A stretch of 64,000 bases of DNA from Epiperipatus broadwayi. Its lineage: Eukaryota > Onychophora > Udeonychophora > Euonychophora > Peripatidae. Below are positions 11,752 through 27,220 of the stretch, in pieces. Under the pieces are notes generated by a model. It saw only the letters and a program-made list of their open reading frames with translations. It was not told the DNA's origin and searched no databases. A program made the translations under genes and the position numbers. The stretch spans positions 3,208,147-3,272,146 of the forward strand of contig JAQFVV010006311.1 of the NCBI GenBank assembly GCA_028023455.1, given 5' to 3'. Position 1 is the first letter of the stretch. Each line of letters starts with the position of its first letter.

Positions 11752-14512
11752 TCAAATCTGACATTTAAATTTAATAACATTACAAAATTGATTATAATCT
11801 AAATTGAAGTAATTAATATTGCTACAAATCTGATTATATAAAGATGGTAGCCTAAACAAAGGAGAAAATCTAAGAACATTGGAATGACAAGTTTTAATGT
11901 AACAAACAGAAGCAGACCGAGTATCATGCACATGAGATCTAATTATAACAGTAGAAATTGTATTAGATAAAAGAACTATTTTATTAACAAGTTTATAAAG
12001 ATATTTAATATCTCTATATTGTCTTCTAGAAGAAAGATGAACAACAGTTTTATTTCCCAAAGAAACATATTTAGAAAACTTATTATACACTGATTGTAAT
12101 AAATTACATCCCTGTTTAGAGCTAGGATTCCAAATGACTGAACAATATTCAATGATGGGAAGAACCAATGATAAAAATAATTTAAATTTTGTATCACCAC
12201 TGAAATGATAACCAAACCTTAGAATAGTACCTATAATTTTTAAAGCCTTACCAATAATCATTTCCAAATGAGGAAGAAAGGATCCATTACTAGAAAATAT
12301 AACTCCCAAATCTTTTTGGGATTCAACAGAAATAATTTTGTGAGAATTAATAAAATAAGAAAAATGCAAAACTTCAGATTTTTTAGAATACGAGACTAAG
12401 GAACATTTACTGAAATTAACAGTCATATTATTTAGATCACACCAAGCACTAAAATTATCTATATCATTTTGAAGAAGAGTGCAATCAAACACAGATGTGA
12501 TTCTTCTAAAGATTTTACAGTCATCTGCATAGCACAAAAGATAAGAAGATTTTAAGCAATCCTTAAGGTCATTCATATAAATGTTAAAAAGCATAGGTGC
12601 TAAAATACTACCCTGAGGAACCCCCAAATTACATTTAAAATTAGATGAAATAGTATTATTAAATTTAATGTATGCAGTACGACCATGAAGAAAGGATTGA
12701 AACCAATAAACAAGCTTAGTAGAAAAACCCATTTGATATAATTTGTGAAGAAGAATACTGTGGTCTACTTTATCAAAAGCTCTTGATAAATCAAAATAAA
12801 CAACATCAAGTCTCTGCTGGTCTTCAATTGCATGAGCTATATGATCATAAATTGTTAACAAATTAGTTTCTACAGATCTATTAGGTATAAAACCATGCTG
12901 TGAAGAAGAAATGAGTTTACTAACATCTAAAATAATTTTATTATAAACACACCTCTCAAAAATTCTAGCAATAGTATGTAAAACAGAAATAGGTCTATAG
13001 TTATTAATACAATCACGTGATCCATTCTTAAAAATTGGGACCATTTTGGCACACTTAAGCACATTAGGAAAAACACAAGAGTTCAGTGATAAATTAAAAA
13101 TAAATGCAAGAGGTACTGCAATAAATTCAGCTAGCCCTTTGTAAATAAATGAAGGAATATTATCATTTCCCAAACTAGAATGAATTTTAAGTCGCTTAAT
13201 AGCCATAACAACATCATCCTTAGAAATATGGTCAATCATACAATGAACAGTTGAAGAATTACAAAATAATGCAATATTTGAAGATATTGTATCATGTGAT
13301 GAATATACATCAGCAAAATGTTTTGAAAAGTCATTTGCACTTAAAGTGAAACCATGAGTAGCTTGAACCCTTTTCTTACCCAAACCAGACTTATTAATGA
13401 AATCCCAAAATTCTTTAGGGTTAGAAGAAATATTAACCTCAATTTTTCTAATATAATTCTGCAAATCTCTTTTATAAACATGCTTCACCAATCTTCTGAA
13501 ATTAACAAAATTATTATAAAAAAAGATATTCTGTGTTTTAAAATAAAGTCTACGATGATAAGACTTCCTTTTAATAATTTTAATAAGATCGCATGAAAAC
13601 CAAGGAGGAAAACCCTTATAAAAAGGCCGCTTATTGGGAATATACAAATCAATAAAACTATTAAGAATCTTTAAAAACCCATCCAAGCAATGATTTACAT
13701 CATTAAAAGAATACAAAAAATTCCAATTAACCTTAGAAAAGTTACTACAAAAATCAACATAATTACCCTTCCCATAATCCTTTCTTGAAATATTAGAAAA
13801 ATTAATCTTTGAGTGACAAACGTTAATATAAAACTCAAAAGGTGGATGATGAGCATCAATAGGAAAATTAACAGAAACAACTTGAAAATTACTAACTACT
13901 GTTGAATTACATAAAATATAATCCAAAGTACGATGATAGGAATTAACAAATGGGTTATATTGCTTAAGTCCTAAAAATTTACAGAACTTTAACATTCTAG
14001 AAGCCTTAGAAGACAAAACAGAAAAGTGTGTAGCAATTCTACCCTGATATAAATCCGGAATATTTAAATCACCAGTAATAATAATATTATCATAGCCAAT
14101 CAGAAAATCTTCAAGAGATGTCAAAAAATAATCAAACTCCAACAACGACAAAGTGGGTTTGAGGTAAACATTACCTAAAATAAATTTAAAATTGTGATTT
14201 AAAGTAATTTCACACCATGTAGATTCACAAAAAGAAGAAGAAAAATAAAGTTCTTTATAAAAAAACATCTTTATGAAGAGCAATCAGAGTACCACCACCT
14301 CGAGAAATATTATCCATAGATCTGTCAGTTCGCAAAATACTGAATCTATCATCAAGAAAAGAACAATCAGGAAATTGTTGATTTAACCAAGTTTCTGTAA
14401 GTAAAATAAGATCAAAATGTTCTGTTTCAAAAAATTGTTTAATTTGAACACATTTAGTCCTCATACCTCTGACATTCATGTAAAAACAAGAAAGGCCTAC
14501 CATGTTACCCAC
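11752..14512 (-). pseudogene. LINE-1 ORF2: endonuclease and reverse transcriptase, one frameshift
   Basis: The frame 14512-14255 carries the start of the endonuclease (FYMNVRGMRTK, then LLTETWLNQ). A one-base shift in a run of seven T (minus strand, about 14268-14262) moves the reading into the long frame ending at 11752. There the endonuclease continues (IIITGDLNIPD; DAHHPPFEF where most relatives have SDH) and is followed by RT motifs in order: NNYRPISVLHTIARIFE, VVYFDLSRAFDKVDHS, LGVPQGSILAPMLFNIY and the catalytic CYADDCKIF. The thumb and a C-terminal extension complete about 920 residues, the size expected for CR1/Jockey ORF2. Apart from the shift the coding region looks intact, so it may be only one homopolymer indel from an open frame. 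The product would nick target DNA and reverse-transcribe the element RNA in the nucleus. Confidence 0.9.
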
Positions 14513-14612
14513 AAAGATAATGGAAACAACACAAATAAAAACAAAAAGAGAAAAAGAAAGAGATAAAGAAAAAAATAAAAATAAAATAGATAGTAAAACA
14601 AAATAAATTCTC

Positions 14613-17421
<2,809 letters not shown>

Positions 17422-18355
17422 CTAAAATAAAACTAACAAACCAAAAAAAAAAATTAGATACAGGATAATAAATAAATCCCTTCTAAGTACCCAATTAAAT
17501 CCCTACAACTAAAAATTATAAAGTAAATAAATACATTATAGTAAAATAATTTAAGTATAAAACAAACAATAACAATATCTGTTACTTAACAAAAAAAATT
17601 AACAAAATTGGAAAAAAAAACAAACATATTCAATGGTACTATATATATAAAAACAAATAATGTCCAAAATAAAATTATTAAAAATATCAAAATCACTATG
17701 TCTTAATTATTTATGAAATAACATTTTATATCAATTGAAAATAAATCAGACAGTCTTTCTCCAAAACAATATAATAAATAAAATTTGTTATTTCTATTAA
17801 CAAAGAATCCCTTATAAATGTTTTGTCTTCCATAAACATTGCATAAAGTCAAAGGACAAGCAATAAAAAATGATGCCAAATCTTGTTATATATTATAAAA
17901 GTGAAGTAATATATATGTAAATAAAATATCCAATTGTATACAATATATCTATAATGCTCTTCATATCCATAAGCAAATTTACATATAAACACACAAACAA
18001 GTTTAAAGAAAAGATAAATATCCTAAGGTGAAGTAATTTGGAACACTCTAGATTGAATGAAGATAAGAAATCACTAAGTAATTAAAAGCAATAAGTTATC
18101 AATCTTATCCAAACTGAAGAAATTAATTAAAACTAAAAAAAAAAAGTAAAATAAAATGTTAAATTAAAACTTTATAGTAGATTTTTGTATAAATCGATAT
18201 AATAGTCAATAGATCCAAAATATAGTAGATTTTTGTATAAATCGATATAATAGTCAATAGATCCAAAAATAGAGTCTTATATGCTTTATTAATAAAATCC
18301 TCTAGGCTTATTAGTTCCAACTGAAGATCACTCAAAAAAAATAAAATAAAAAAAC
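17422..18355. other. Probable LINE-1 5' UTR / flanking AT-rich DNA
   Basis: No coding potential is seen. It lies directly upstream of LINE-1 ORF1 on the minus strand. Two exact 48-bp copies in tandem (18173-18220 and 18221-18268) could be promoter monomers. The true 5' end of the LINE cannot be fixed without a second copy. Confidence 0.4.
18173..18268. repeat. Two identical 48-bp tandem repeats
   Basis: The unit starts tatagtagatttttg and ends gatccaaaa. I see no difference between the two copies. It lies about 750 bp upstream of LINE-1 ORF1. Confidence 0.95.
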
Positions 18356-18367
18356 AACCATTTATTT
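18356..18367. repeat. 12-bp direct repeat flanking the MITE block (left)
   Basis: AACCATTTATTT here recurs at 19421-19432 and brackets the 1053-bp MITE block, as a target-site duplication would. It is longer than usual for most families except Mutator-like elements, so part of the match may be chance in AT-rich DNA. Confidence 0.45.
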
Positions 18368-19420
18368 AATCTTAGGGTATGAGCACAGACTTTCACACTA
18401 CTCACCACTCTCCACTCCATCTAATAACACTGATACACTTAAGCACATATATGTTGAAAAGATAAATAATCACCAATATCCGTATTTCATGCTAAACCAG
18501 CAATCATCAGTTGGTCCAGATTATCATCTCTACACATATATACTATAAGTGCTCAGATATATATTAGGATAGACAATCCTCATACTTTAATGGACAGGCT
18601 GCAATCTACTCCACACTCCAACTCTTCAACTGTCCATCCAATTGAAAATCTGAGATGAAATGCTCAAAGGCCACCCTGAGGCTGAGATTCTTGTCACACC
18701 CATGTTGACCTAAAGTCAATCTGAACCCCACATAAACAGGACATAATCCATTAAATACATATGCAAGGATGGGCAGACATCTCTATAATGTAATAACTGA
18801 AACACATGCTTATTTATACCTGTGTCTATATATATGTAATCTTAGGGTATGAGCACAGACTTTCACACTACCCATCATTCTCCACTCCATCTAATAACAC
18901 TGATACACTTAAACACATATATGTTGAAAAGATAAATAATCACCAATATACATATTTCATGCTAAACCAGCAATCATCAGTTGGTCCAGATTATCATCTC
19001 TACACATATATACTATAAGTGCTCAGATATATATTAGGATAGACAATCCTCATACTTTAATGGACAGGCTTCAATCTACTCCACACTCCAACTCTTCAAC
19101 TGTCCATCCAATTGAAAATCTGAGATGGAATGCTCAAAGGCCACCCTGAGGCCGAGATTTTTGTCACACCCATGTTGACCTAAGGTCAATCTGAACCCCA
19201 CATGTACAGGACATAATCCATTAAATACATATGCAAGGATGGGCAGACATCTCTATAATGTAATTATGGTGATTATTTATCTTTTCAACATATATGTGTT
19301 TAAGTGTATCAGTGTTATTAGATGGAGTGGAGAGTGGTGGGTAGTGTGAAAGTCTGTGCTCATACCCTAAGATTACATATATATAGACACAGGTATAAAT
19401 AAGCCTGTGTTTCAGTTATT
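18368..19420. mobile_element. MITE dimer with long inverted arms
   Basis: A unit of about 470 bp begins 'aatcttagggtatgagcacagac' (shown here as an anchor) at 18368 and repeats nearly identically from 18838. The second copy ends in an inverted arm: 19266-19420 is the reverse complement of about 18795-18950, including 'acctgtgtctatatata' and 'actttcacacta'. The second copy with both arms (about 18795-19420) therefore looks like one complete foldback element, and the first is a copy lacking its outer left arm and inverted end. No protein is encoded. Related copies are at 870-1065 and, by its ends, 62916-63109. Confidence 0.7.
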
Positions 19421-19432
19421 AACCATTTATTT

Positions 19433-19889
19433 GTAAAATCCCCAAGGCGTAAACAATCCATTCAAAAAAAACCATTTAAAATATCCATTAAAATATCCAT
19501 TGAAAGAAGCTACTTCAAGTAATTAATTTTACGTCAAAGAATGTCAGCAGTTATCAAAAGATCAATTATATTAGAACAATAGAAAAATTGTATATCAATA
19601 AAAAAACATATTTTGAGCCAATTAATTTCACAAAAAATATGCACATATCAATCTTTGAATAGAGACTTATAAAATGTAAAAATCTTAAAAACATAGTACC
19701 AAATTAAACGATGTCAGCCATAAGAATAACGTTGAGATAAGCCCTTTCTCCATGTAATAACATAGAAAAAACAGTATGATATCCAAAAAACTGGTAAAAA
19801 AAAATAACGAAAGGCTCTTTTAAAAAAAAAAAAAATTCCAATGGTTTTAAGAGAAAGAAAAAAACACTTCCTACTTCTACAAAAGACAG
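19433..19889. other. AT-rich non-coding DNA
   Basis: No gene or repeat recognised. It contains two long A runs. Confidence 0.45.
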
Positions 19890-20135
<246 letters not shown>

Positions 20136-20870
20136 ACTTAACAACTTTTAAAAAGTCTTCCCCTTTTTTTTATAAGTATAAAAACAAAATTTAAGAAAAC
20201 ATATTTAAAATTATCATTAACTTGTAAAAACCCCGGTCAGACTATATTGAATTTTTTAAAAAAAATAGTGCAATAACTTCAATTTGAACACATTAAATAT
20301 AAAATGATATTTATTCTTAGAATAAACAACTATCAAGGAATGTATTAAATTGAAAAAATATAGTCATTACCTTAAAGAAAATTTATAAATATTACATATA
20401 TAAAAAAGAAACAATTTAAAAAAACAATTATTGTTTTTTAATTAAAAATAAATTTGTTACATTCTAACATTATATTTTGAAAATTTTAAAATATTCTCAT
20501 AAAAATGAGTTTGTAGAAAGATAACATTGACAAAATAGTTATAGAGAAATTGAAAATAAAAAAAGAATTTGAATAATCTCTAGTAAAAGAAGTATGAAAT
20601 AATAATAAAAATAAGCAACATAAAAAGATACACTAATATTGCTTACAATCTAAACTAAATAATAAATTTTACAATTGTAAAACAATAATATAAAATTTAA
20701 ATTAATGCTGTAACAATGTACAGATATAATTTGGTACTCGGTTACTTATTTTTTTTAAATAAATTTTTTAAAAATTGTATTTAATATCTAAAATAAATGA
20801 TTTTAATAAAAAACGTTTTGGAATATCCAAAACTAACTGGAATTTTGTAATAACTAATTGTATATTTATT
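20136..20870. other. AT-rich non-coding DNA
   Basis: Nothing recognised except that its right end borders the mariner relic. Confidence 0.45.
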
Positions 20871-21420
20871 TCTAGGTGTTACAAATTTAATCTCATTCAA
20901 AGTGCTGCCTATTTAATGCAATGCACACGTCTAAAAGTGTTATTCATTTTGCAAAGTAGTTCTGAAACTTTTGCAAAGTAACATCTTTTAACACCGTGTT
21001 GCTTATTTCTTTACCATTTTCAAGTTCGAAAATATTTTTTCATGCAGGAGAATAAAAATGTCACACATAGTGAAATTGGATAAAGATGACTGAAAGCTAA
21101 ATTAGGTCATGCTGTTTTGAATTAAAAAAATTTGCACACTCACGATTCTCTGTGCTAAGGCATTGTTGTTGTGAAGCTAGCATTCCCCACTTTGCTACAC
21201 ATCTGGACATTTCTATTTTATCCTAACATGCAAGCATTTCAGAACTTCAAAGAAAAACCCTGATCAGTACAAACAAATTCCGAGTGAACAATGCTGCTTG
21301 AAAAAAAATCAGCAGCATCTTGACATTGGATTTTACTCACCACATTTTTTTGGGATGTGGTGAATGTAACACTTCCATTTAATCTCTTGTAAGTTTGGGT
21401 TTTCCCTGGAGCAACTTACT
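20871..21420 (-). pseudogene. Mariner-family transposase relic
   Basis: On the minus strand broken frames follow the mariner transposase order: DFF then IVHSEFVCTDQGF (family: D followed by G-hydrophobic-VH-EF), FEVLKCLHVRIK, KCPDV, QSGE, then LHNNNALAQRIVSVQIF. The last corresponds to the catalytic 'HHDNAPAH' block. Further down, in another frame, is a stretch like the C-terminal 'F..W..C....G'. The aspartates of the catalytic triad are lost here (D to N), and stops and frameshifts are frequent, so it is long dead. I do not see terminal repeats, so the ends are approximate. Confidence 0.7.
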
Positions 21421-21592
21421 TGTAAGTTCTTTCAAGGATAATAACTATTTTCCTGCATTTTTTCATAACATAAAACAGAATTTCACATTGTTCCAACTTT
21501 TAAACTTTTATAGAAAATTGACTAACACTTAACATAAAGATATCATACGTAATATCATGATTTACCTCAATGATGATGACAGTTAACAGATT

Positions 21593-22523
21593 GATGTAAT
21601 GTGTGATCTGATGCACTCTGACTTCTTATATGGAGTCAGGAATATCTCAGTCCATATGCCAAGAAAAATCTGTTAGCCATTTTACTTTCTCTTTCCATTC
21701 CCCACCCTAAATTTGCCATATTCTCTATCATGCTCCATCCCATTTCCACAAAATAATCTTTGTCAATTCCATAGCCTTTATATCTAAATCCCCCTTATCT
21801 TTTTTCAAATCCAGCATAAAACCAATAATCCACTTTCTATATAATCACTTTATTTATATTTATTCTTCCACAACTTCATTATTTGTACCTTTTTGCTTTC
21901 AGGCATTTACATTCAGTTAACAGATGCCTAATATTTTCTATACTTTCCTTACACAAATTACGGACTAAATCACTCACATTTTCCCATTTATGCATATATC
22001 CCTTTGTTGCTAAAGATCCTGTTCAAGCTTTAAACAGTAAACTACTTTCCTTGCTATTATCATAAATTAACTGGCACCCAATATTCCATTTAGTTCTATA
22101 TATATTTTAAACTCTTTTTACTCTCCATACTAGTGCTCCATCTCTCTAACTCCCTATTTTTTATTAATGCATCTATTCTTCTACCCCATTCCTTACCACT
22201 ATATTACTCACAATTCTTTTAACACAATCAACCCAGCTTTTGTATAAGTATACTGACATAAAGTCTTTATCCAAATTTTCTGCATACCATACTACCTTTC
22301 TCACTGACCCTGTGCTTGCCCTTTACTCATAACCCAATTAAATACTATTTTTTGTATTCTCTTATTATCCATGAACTTTTGCTTTTTGAATCTCTCATAT
22401 AAAAACTTGACCATCCCATTTCTTCTTGAATTGCCTCTTTTGCCATCCACACATCTGCATCTAATGCATGTCTTCCTATTTTTTTTGTACTTTTTTAAAA
22501 TGATCTAATACCCATTTACTAGA
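21593..22523 (-). mobile_element. LINE-2, older 5'-truncated copy
   Basis: It is collinear with 22545-23480 of the younger copy over its whole length (shared blocks such as 'gctccatcccatttccac', 'tctcatataaaaacttgacc', 'gcatctaatgcatgtcttcc') but has many substitutions and small deletions, including about 20 bp near 22380. It covers only the C-terminal part of ORF2 and the 3' UTR. The younger copy's 3' end abuts its truncated 5' end in the same orientation. Confidence 0.8.
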
Positions 22524-22530
22524 TGTGATG

Positions 22531-22555
22531 TGATGTGATGTGATGTACTGTGACT
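22531..22555 (-). repeat. (TGATG)n 3' terminal repeat of LINE-2
   Basis: About four TGATG units on the plus strand, that is CATCA at the LINE 3' end. Similar short CATCA/TGATG remnants close the copies at 21593 and about 32650, which marks them as the family's true 3' end. Confidence 0.7.
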
Positions 22556-22641
22556 TCTCCTTAAACAGAGTCAGGAATCTCTCAGCAGCTATGCCCAGAG
22601 AAACCTGTTAGCCACTTTACCTTCCTTTTCCATTGTCCACC

Positions 22642-25600
22642 CTAAGTTTTCCCATAATCTGCTCCATCCCATTTCCACAACATAATCTTTGTCAACTCCA
22701 TGACCTTCATATCTAAATCCCCCTTATTTTTCCCCAAACCCAGCATAAAAACCAATAACTCACTTTCTGTATAATCACTTTGTTCATATTTAACCTTCCA
22801 TAACTTCATTATTTGTACCCTTTCTGCTTCCAAACATTTACATTGAAGTAACAGATGCCTAATATTTTCTATGCCTTCTTTACACAACTTACAGACTAAA
22901 TCACCCATATTTTTCCATTTACGTGTATATTCCCTTGTTGCTAAAGATCCTGTTTGAGCCTTAAACAATAAACTACTTTCCTTACTATTATCATAAATTA
23001 ACTCACAACCAATGTTCCATTTACTTTTATATATATTTAAACTCGTTTTACTCTCCATACTAGTTCTCCATCTCTCCAACTCCCTATTCTTTATTAATGC
23101 ATCTATTCTTCTATCCCACTCCTTCCCACTATAACACTCAACAATCCTCCTAACACAATCATCCCATCTTTTGTACAAGTATACTGACATAACTTCTTTA
23201 TCCAAATCTTCTGCATACCGCATTACCTTTCTCACCCATCTTGTTGGCTGCCCTTTACTTGTAACCCAATTAAATACTATTTTGGCTATTCTTTTATTAT
23301 CCATGAACTGCAATCTACCGAACATTTTCAATTTGCTTTTTGCATCCCTCATATAAAAACTTGACCATCCCATTTCTCCTTGAATTGCCTCTTTTGCTGT
23401 CCACACCTCAGCATCTAATGCATGTCTTCCTACTTCCCTTTGTACTTTTTCTAAGCAATCTAATACCCCTTTACTAACACATAATGCATCATTGCCATAT
23501 GTTAACCCTGCTACTGCCACTCCCTTCCATACAATTCTAGCTACATCATATTTATTATATGAAAACAGTGTTAATTTCTTTATCAATCCCTTTCTTTTCT
23601 TTGCTTCATTTATCAATTTTTTCTCCCATTCATCCAAGCAATTTTTCTTATTACTCAAGATGATTCCCAAATAACTATATCTATTCACCACACTTAACTT
23701 TATATTCCCCAATAAGAAATCTTTGTCTTCTCTTTCCCCAGTATTCACTATCATTATATTTGATTTTTCTTCACTAAATTTAATCCCCATATCTTTACCC
23801 ACCCTTGCACATGTCCTCAGCATAACTTCCATATCTTCTCTTCTTTCTGCACATAAAAAGACATCATCCGCAAAAAAAGTCCGGACAATGTATATACTCT
23901 CTTGCCACCTGTTAACGGTATCTCTATCCCTCTTCCTAGTCTTTCTATTGCTCTCTCCATTTCACTCAAATACAACATGAACAAAATAGGTGACATAGGG
24001 CATCCTTGCCTCAGTCCCACCCCATTTTTAACTTTAACTGATTCTATATCCCCTAATTGATATGTATAGTAATTATTTTCATATAATTTCTTAATAACAC
24101 CCACTAAAGCTTCATCCATTCCCAGATTTGTTAAACTTATCCATAATCTATTTCTATTCACTCTATCATATGCCTTCTCTATATCTATAAAACTCATATA
24201 TAACTGTCTACCTGAATTTCTACTCATATCTATAAGTTGTGTAACTACAAATAAACTATCTCCTATATGCCTATCTGACCTAAAACCTCCTTGCATTTCC
24301 CCCACTACATTATTTTCTTCCATCCATTTTGCAACTCTTCCAGCCACCATATATGAAAAAACTTTATATAAAACTGATGTTACTGCTATTGGTCTATAAT
24401 TATTTAACTTTCTATGATCCTTACCTTTTCCTTTAAATAATAATCTTACTCTTGTATTACTCCAACTACCCGGAAAAACTCTCTTCTGTGCCATCTTATT
24501 AAAACATGATAGTAACTTTACTTTTGCCCTATGCCCCAAATTCATTACCATCTCTGCTGCCCATCCATCTAATCCTCTTGCCTTACCACTTCTCAATTTC
24601 TTCACTGCCTCATTCAGTTCATTTTCTGTAAATGCAATATTCCCATTACTATATGCTTTCATATTTTCTATCCCTCTGTCCTTCACATCTAACATCTTTT
24701 CTATATCCATTATATAACTATTCAATATTCTTTCTAATTCTTCTCTAGAGCTACACTCTATTCCCTCCTCATCCAGTAATACTATCTCTCTCTCCCCTAA
24801 ATTTCTTCTTTTAATGTAATTCCAAAATTTTTTACTCCCATCTCTTCCACTTTTATTAATATCATCCAATAATTTACTATTTAGTTTCATTCTCTCTCTA
24901 TAATTATCTATTTTAGCTAACTTCTTCTTTTCTAAGTACTTTTCCCATTTAGCATTAATATCTTTTTCACTTTCTTTGTTCTTAATAGCACACTTATATT
25001 CTCTGCATGCTTTTTCCCTCTCTTTTACACTTTTACTAACTCTCATTTTTCTATTACTTTTATTTCTCTGAATATTCTCACCTAAAACCCTATTTGCAAC
25101 TTTTTCTATTTCATCACACCAGTCTTCATACTCATTTCCAATCAACTCTTCCATGGTTTCTTCAACTTGTATTTTATACTCTTCTAACTTATTCTTATCA
25201 TTTACTCTCCATCCACATCTTTCACTATTATTTCTACTTTTATTCCTATTTTCTATCACATTACTAACCATTTCAATTACAAAAAAATTATGATCACTAT
25301 TACATACTCTCTTTTCATTATCAAACACCTTAATTGTCTGTACTTTATTCATTCCCTCTTTCTCTACCAATATATAATCTATTGTGTGGGATATATTATT
25401 CCTAGACCATGTATATTGTCCCTCATAAATATTAGATAAGTTTCCAATGCTCAAATTTACTCTCTGACAAAATTTCTTCAAAAGCTGTCCATTCTTATTG
25501 TCTACATCATCAATTTCTTCAATATGCCCATTCATATCTCCTATAACCATTATTCTCTTCCCCTTTTCTTTAAAACTCTGTATATCCTTAACTAGGCACT

Positions 25601-26072
25601 CATATATACTATTGTTCCATTCCATTATAGTTTGACTATCTCCAGTAGCTATATAAACTATAGCCACCATCCATTCTTGTTTTCCCAACTCTATTTCAAA
25701 CCACATATGTTCTTGGCATTTAACAGTATTTAAATATTTTTTTTGATATAACACCTATACTACCACCCTTTTTTCTTTCTCTTTTCTATTTATACCCTGC
25801 CATACCAAATCTTCCAAAACAGGTTCTTCTTCTTCTCTTAGATGTGTTTCCACTACTGCTAATATCTCAAACTCTTTATTTTCAATTGCTTTGTTTAATT
25901 CCTGCCACTTTTCAGGTCTCCTACCACCTTGCATATTCAAATACCCAATTTTAACAATTTTTTCTTTTCTAACTACTCTTTTATAATTTTTTTTAATTCT
26001 TTCTTCTCCATTATGCTTATAAATAACTTGCTTACCATTTATTCTACAGACCCATTCTCTCTCCACATCCAC
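22642..26072 (-). pseudogene. LINE-2 ORF2: endonuclease and reverse transcriptase, two frameshifts
   Basis: The frame 26072-25755 holds the start of the endonuclease (KIGYLNMQGGRRPEKW, then ILAVVETHL). A one-base shift near 25755-25765 (next to runs of A and T) moves into 25754-23817, which has IMVIGDMNGHIEE and SDHNFFVIEM from the endonuclease and the RT motifs NNYRPIAVTSVLYKVFS, MSFIDIEKAYDRVNRN and GLRQGCPMSPILFMLY. The catalytic motif FADDVFLC is only readable after a second shift at seven T (minus strand, about 23879-23873). The rest, 23832-22642, carries the thumb (YSYLGIILSNK) and a C-terminal CKLC...HLLLQC zinc motif. The overall length and order match CR1-type ORF2. Confidence 0.88.
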
Positions 26073-26142
26073 ATTTATATCTAAATCAACTGCCCTTTGT
26101 TTAATCCTTACATCCCATCCATTCTTCTTCTTTTTAATAGCA

Positions 26143-26457
26143 CTACAATTTAAAATCCCACCCCCCTTTACAAATTTCCAAACTATATTCTTTATAAATC
26201 AGACTCCCTAAAACTTCACTTCCTTGTTTCCCTAAGTGCAATCCATCTTTACTAAATAACTCCTTCTTCCCAATAAAAAAATCCCACACATCCACAAACG
26301 TAACACCATTTCTCTCACACAATTCTTTCAATCTTTCATTTATAGAACACGCCCTATCTAACATATACCTTTTAGCAAATCTTGGTAATAATCCAACTAT
26401 GTCTACTCTTCCTTTAACCATTCTCAAATTCCTAATCAGTTCTGTGTACTCACCCAT
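26143..26457 (-). CDS. LINE-2 ORF1 C-terminal fragment, SGNH-esterase-like
   Basis: The 104-residue frame includes VDIVGLLPRFAKRYML, a central NERLKELCERNGVTFVDVWD and the end DGLHLGKQGSEVLGSLI. The DGxHL block with its Asp and His is the last catalytic block of SGNH/GDSL hydrolases, as found in CR1 ORF1 proteins. The catalytic Ser and Gly blocks would lie upstream and are missing, so the copy is 5'-truncated. The Met at 26457 is simply the first in frame, not a proven start. Confidence 0.65.
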   Translation of the reverse strand: MGEYTELIRNLRMVKGRVDIVGLLPRFAKRYMLDRACSINERLKELCERNGVTFVDVWDFFIGKKELFSKDGLHLGKQGSEVLGSLIYKEYSLEICKGGWDFKL

Positions 26458-26460
26458 GCA

Positions 26461-27220
26461 GAGAATTCACCTCAAGAGGCATCTAGCAGCAGAATCATAT
26501 ACTACAACACATTCTCCAGACTTTGATTTTGGTTAGATTTACCCTCAAGAGCTTAATACCTAATAACAATACTGTATAACAACAAGTAATTAATTATGAT
26601 GTAATAAAAAAGTAATTAGCAGTTAAGTTGGAAAAATGGATTATAAAATAAAAAGAATAATAGAAAAGAAATATTTATATTGCATGCAGATACTTTTCAG
26701 TAGATCCTGAAATTCATAATGGATATTATTACACCAGAAAAAATAGTTTTTTCTAAAGCTAATAATATATAAAATAAAAAAATGCATAATGACTTTCAGT
26801 CAGTTTTTATCTTTTTTATTCTGATATTCAAATAAAAAACTATCTTCCCTTTTAAGTGATCAATGTCTTATTTTTATTGTATATATTTTCCCCTTACATT
26901 CAACATATTCTCTCATCATTTTATTTATAATTAATTTGCTTCTATGTTTATGTAATGATAGTAGAGAGCTTTATTTTGATTAATATAAATGCCAAGTACA
27001 AAGAAAAGCTTTAATAAAAAGTAATTTTAAACAACTATGCTTAGCTAGCTTTTGACTAATAGAAATCATAGATGTAGCAATGACTTTAATGAGAGAATGG
27101 GTGAATATATGGATGATTTGTGTTAGTTTACATAAATTTACATATGAATGCTATATATTGTAAATAGGCCATTTCTTCAAGATGGGGATGTAAGATTCCT
27201 TCCTATTGATGGCATGCTTG
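26461..27220. other. AT-rich non-coding DNA
   Basis: No exon or repeat recognised. Confidence 0.45.

Larger units (their letters stand above)
22524..26460 (-). mobile_element. LINE-2: CR1-like non-LTR retrotransposon, 5'-truncated, young
   Basis: On the minus strand: the C-terminus of an SGNH/GDSL-esterase-like ORF1 (26457-26143), ORF2 with endonuclease, RT and C-terminal zinc motif (26072-22642), a 3' UTR, and a terminal (ACATC)n run at about 22555-22531. An esterase in ORF1 is a known trait of the CR1 group. Two frameshifts at homopolymers break ORF2. The 5' part of ORF1 is missing beyond about 26460, where homology-like coding ends. Confidence 0.85.

Noticed and set aside
18806-19018. A 70-codon plus-strand ORF in the MITE block
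   Set aside because: It lies across the repeat unit and its inverted arm; related copies do not keep the frame.
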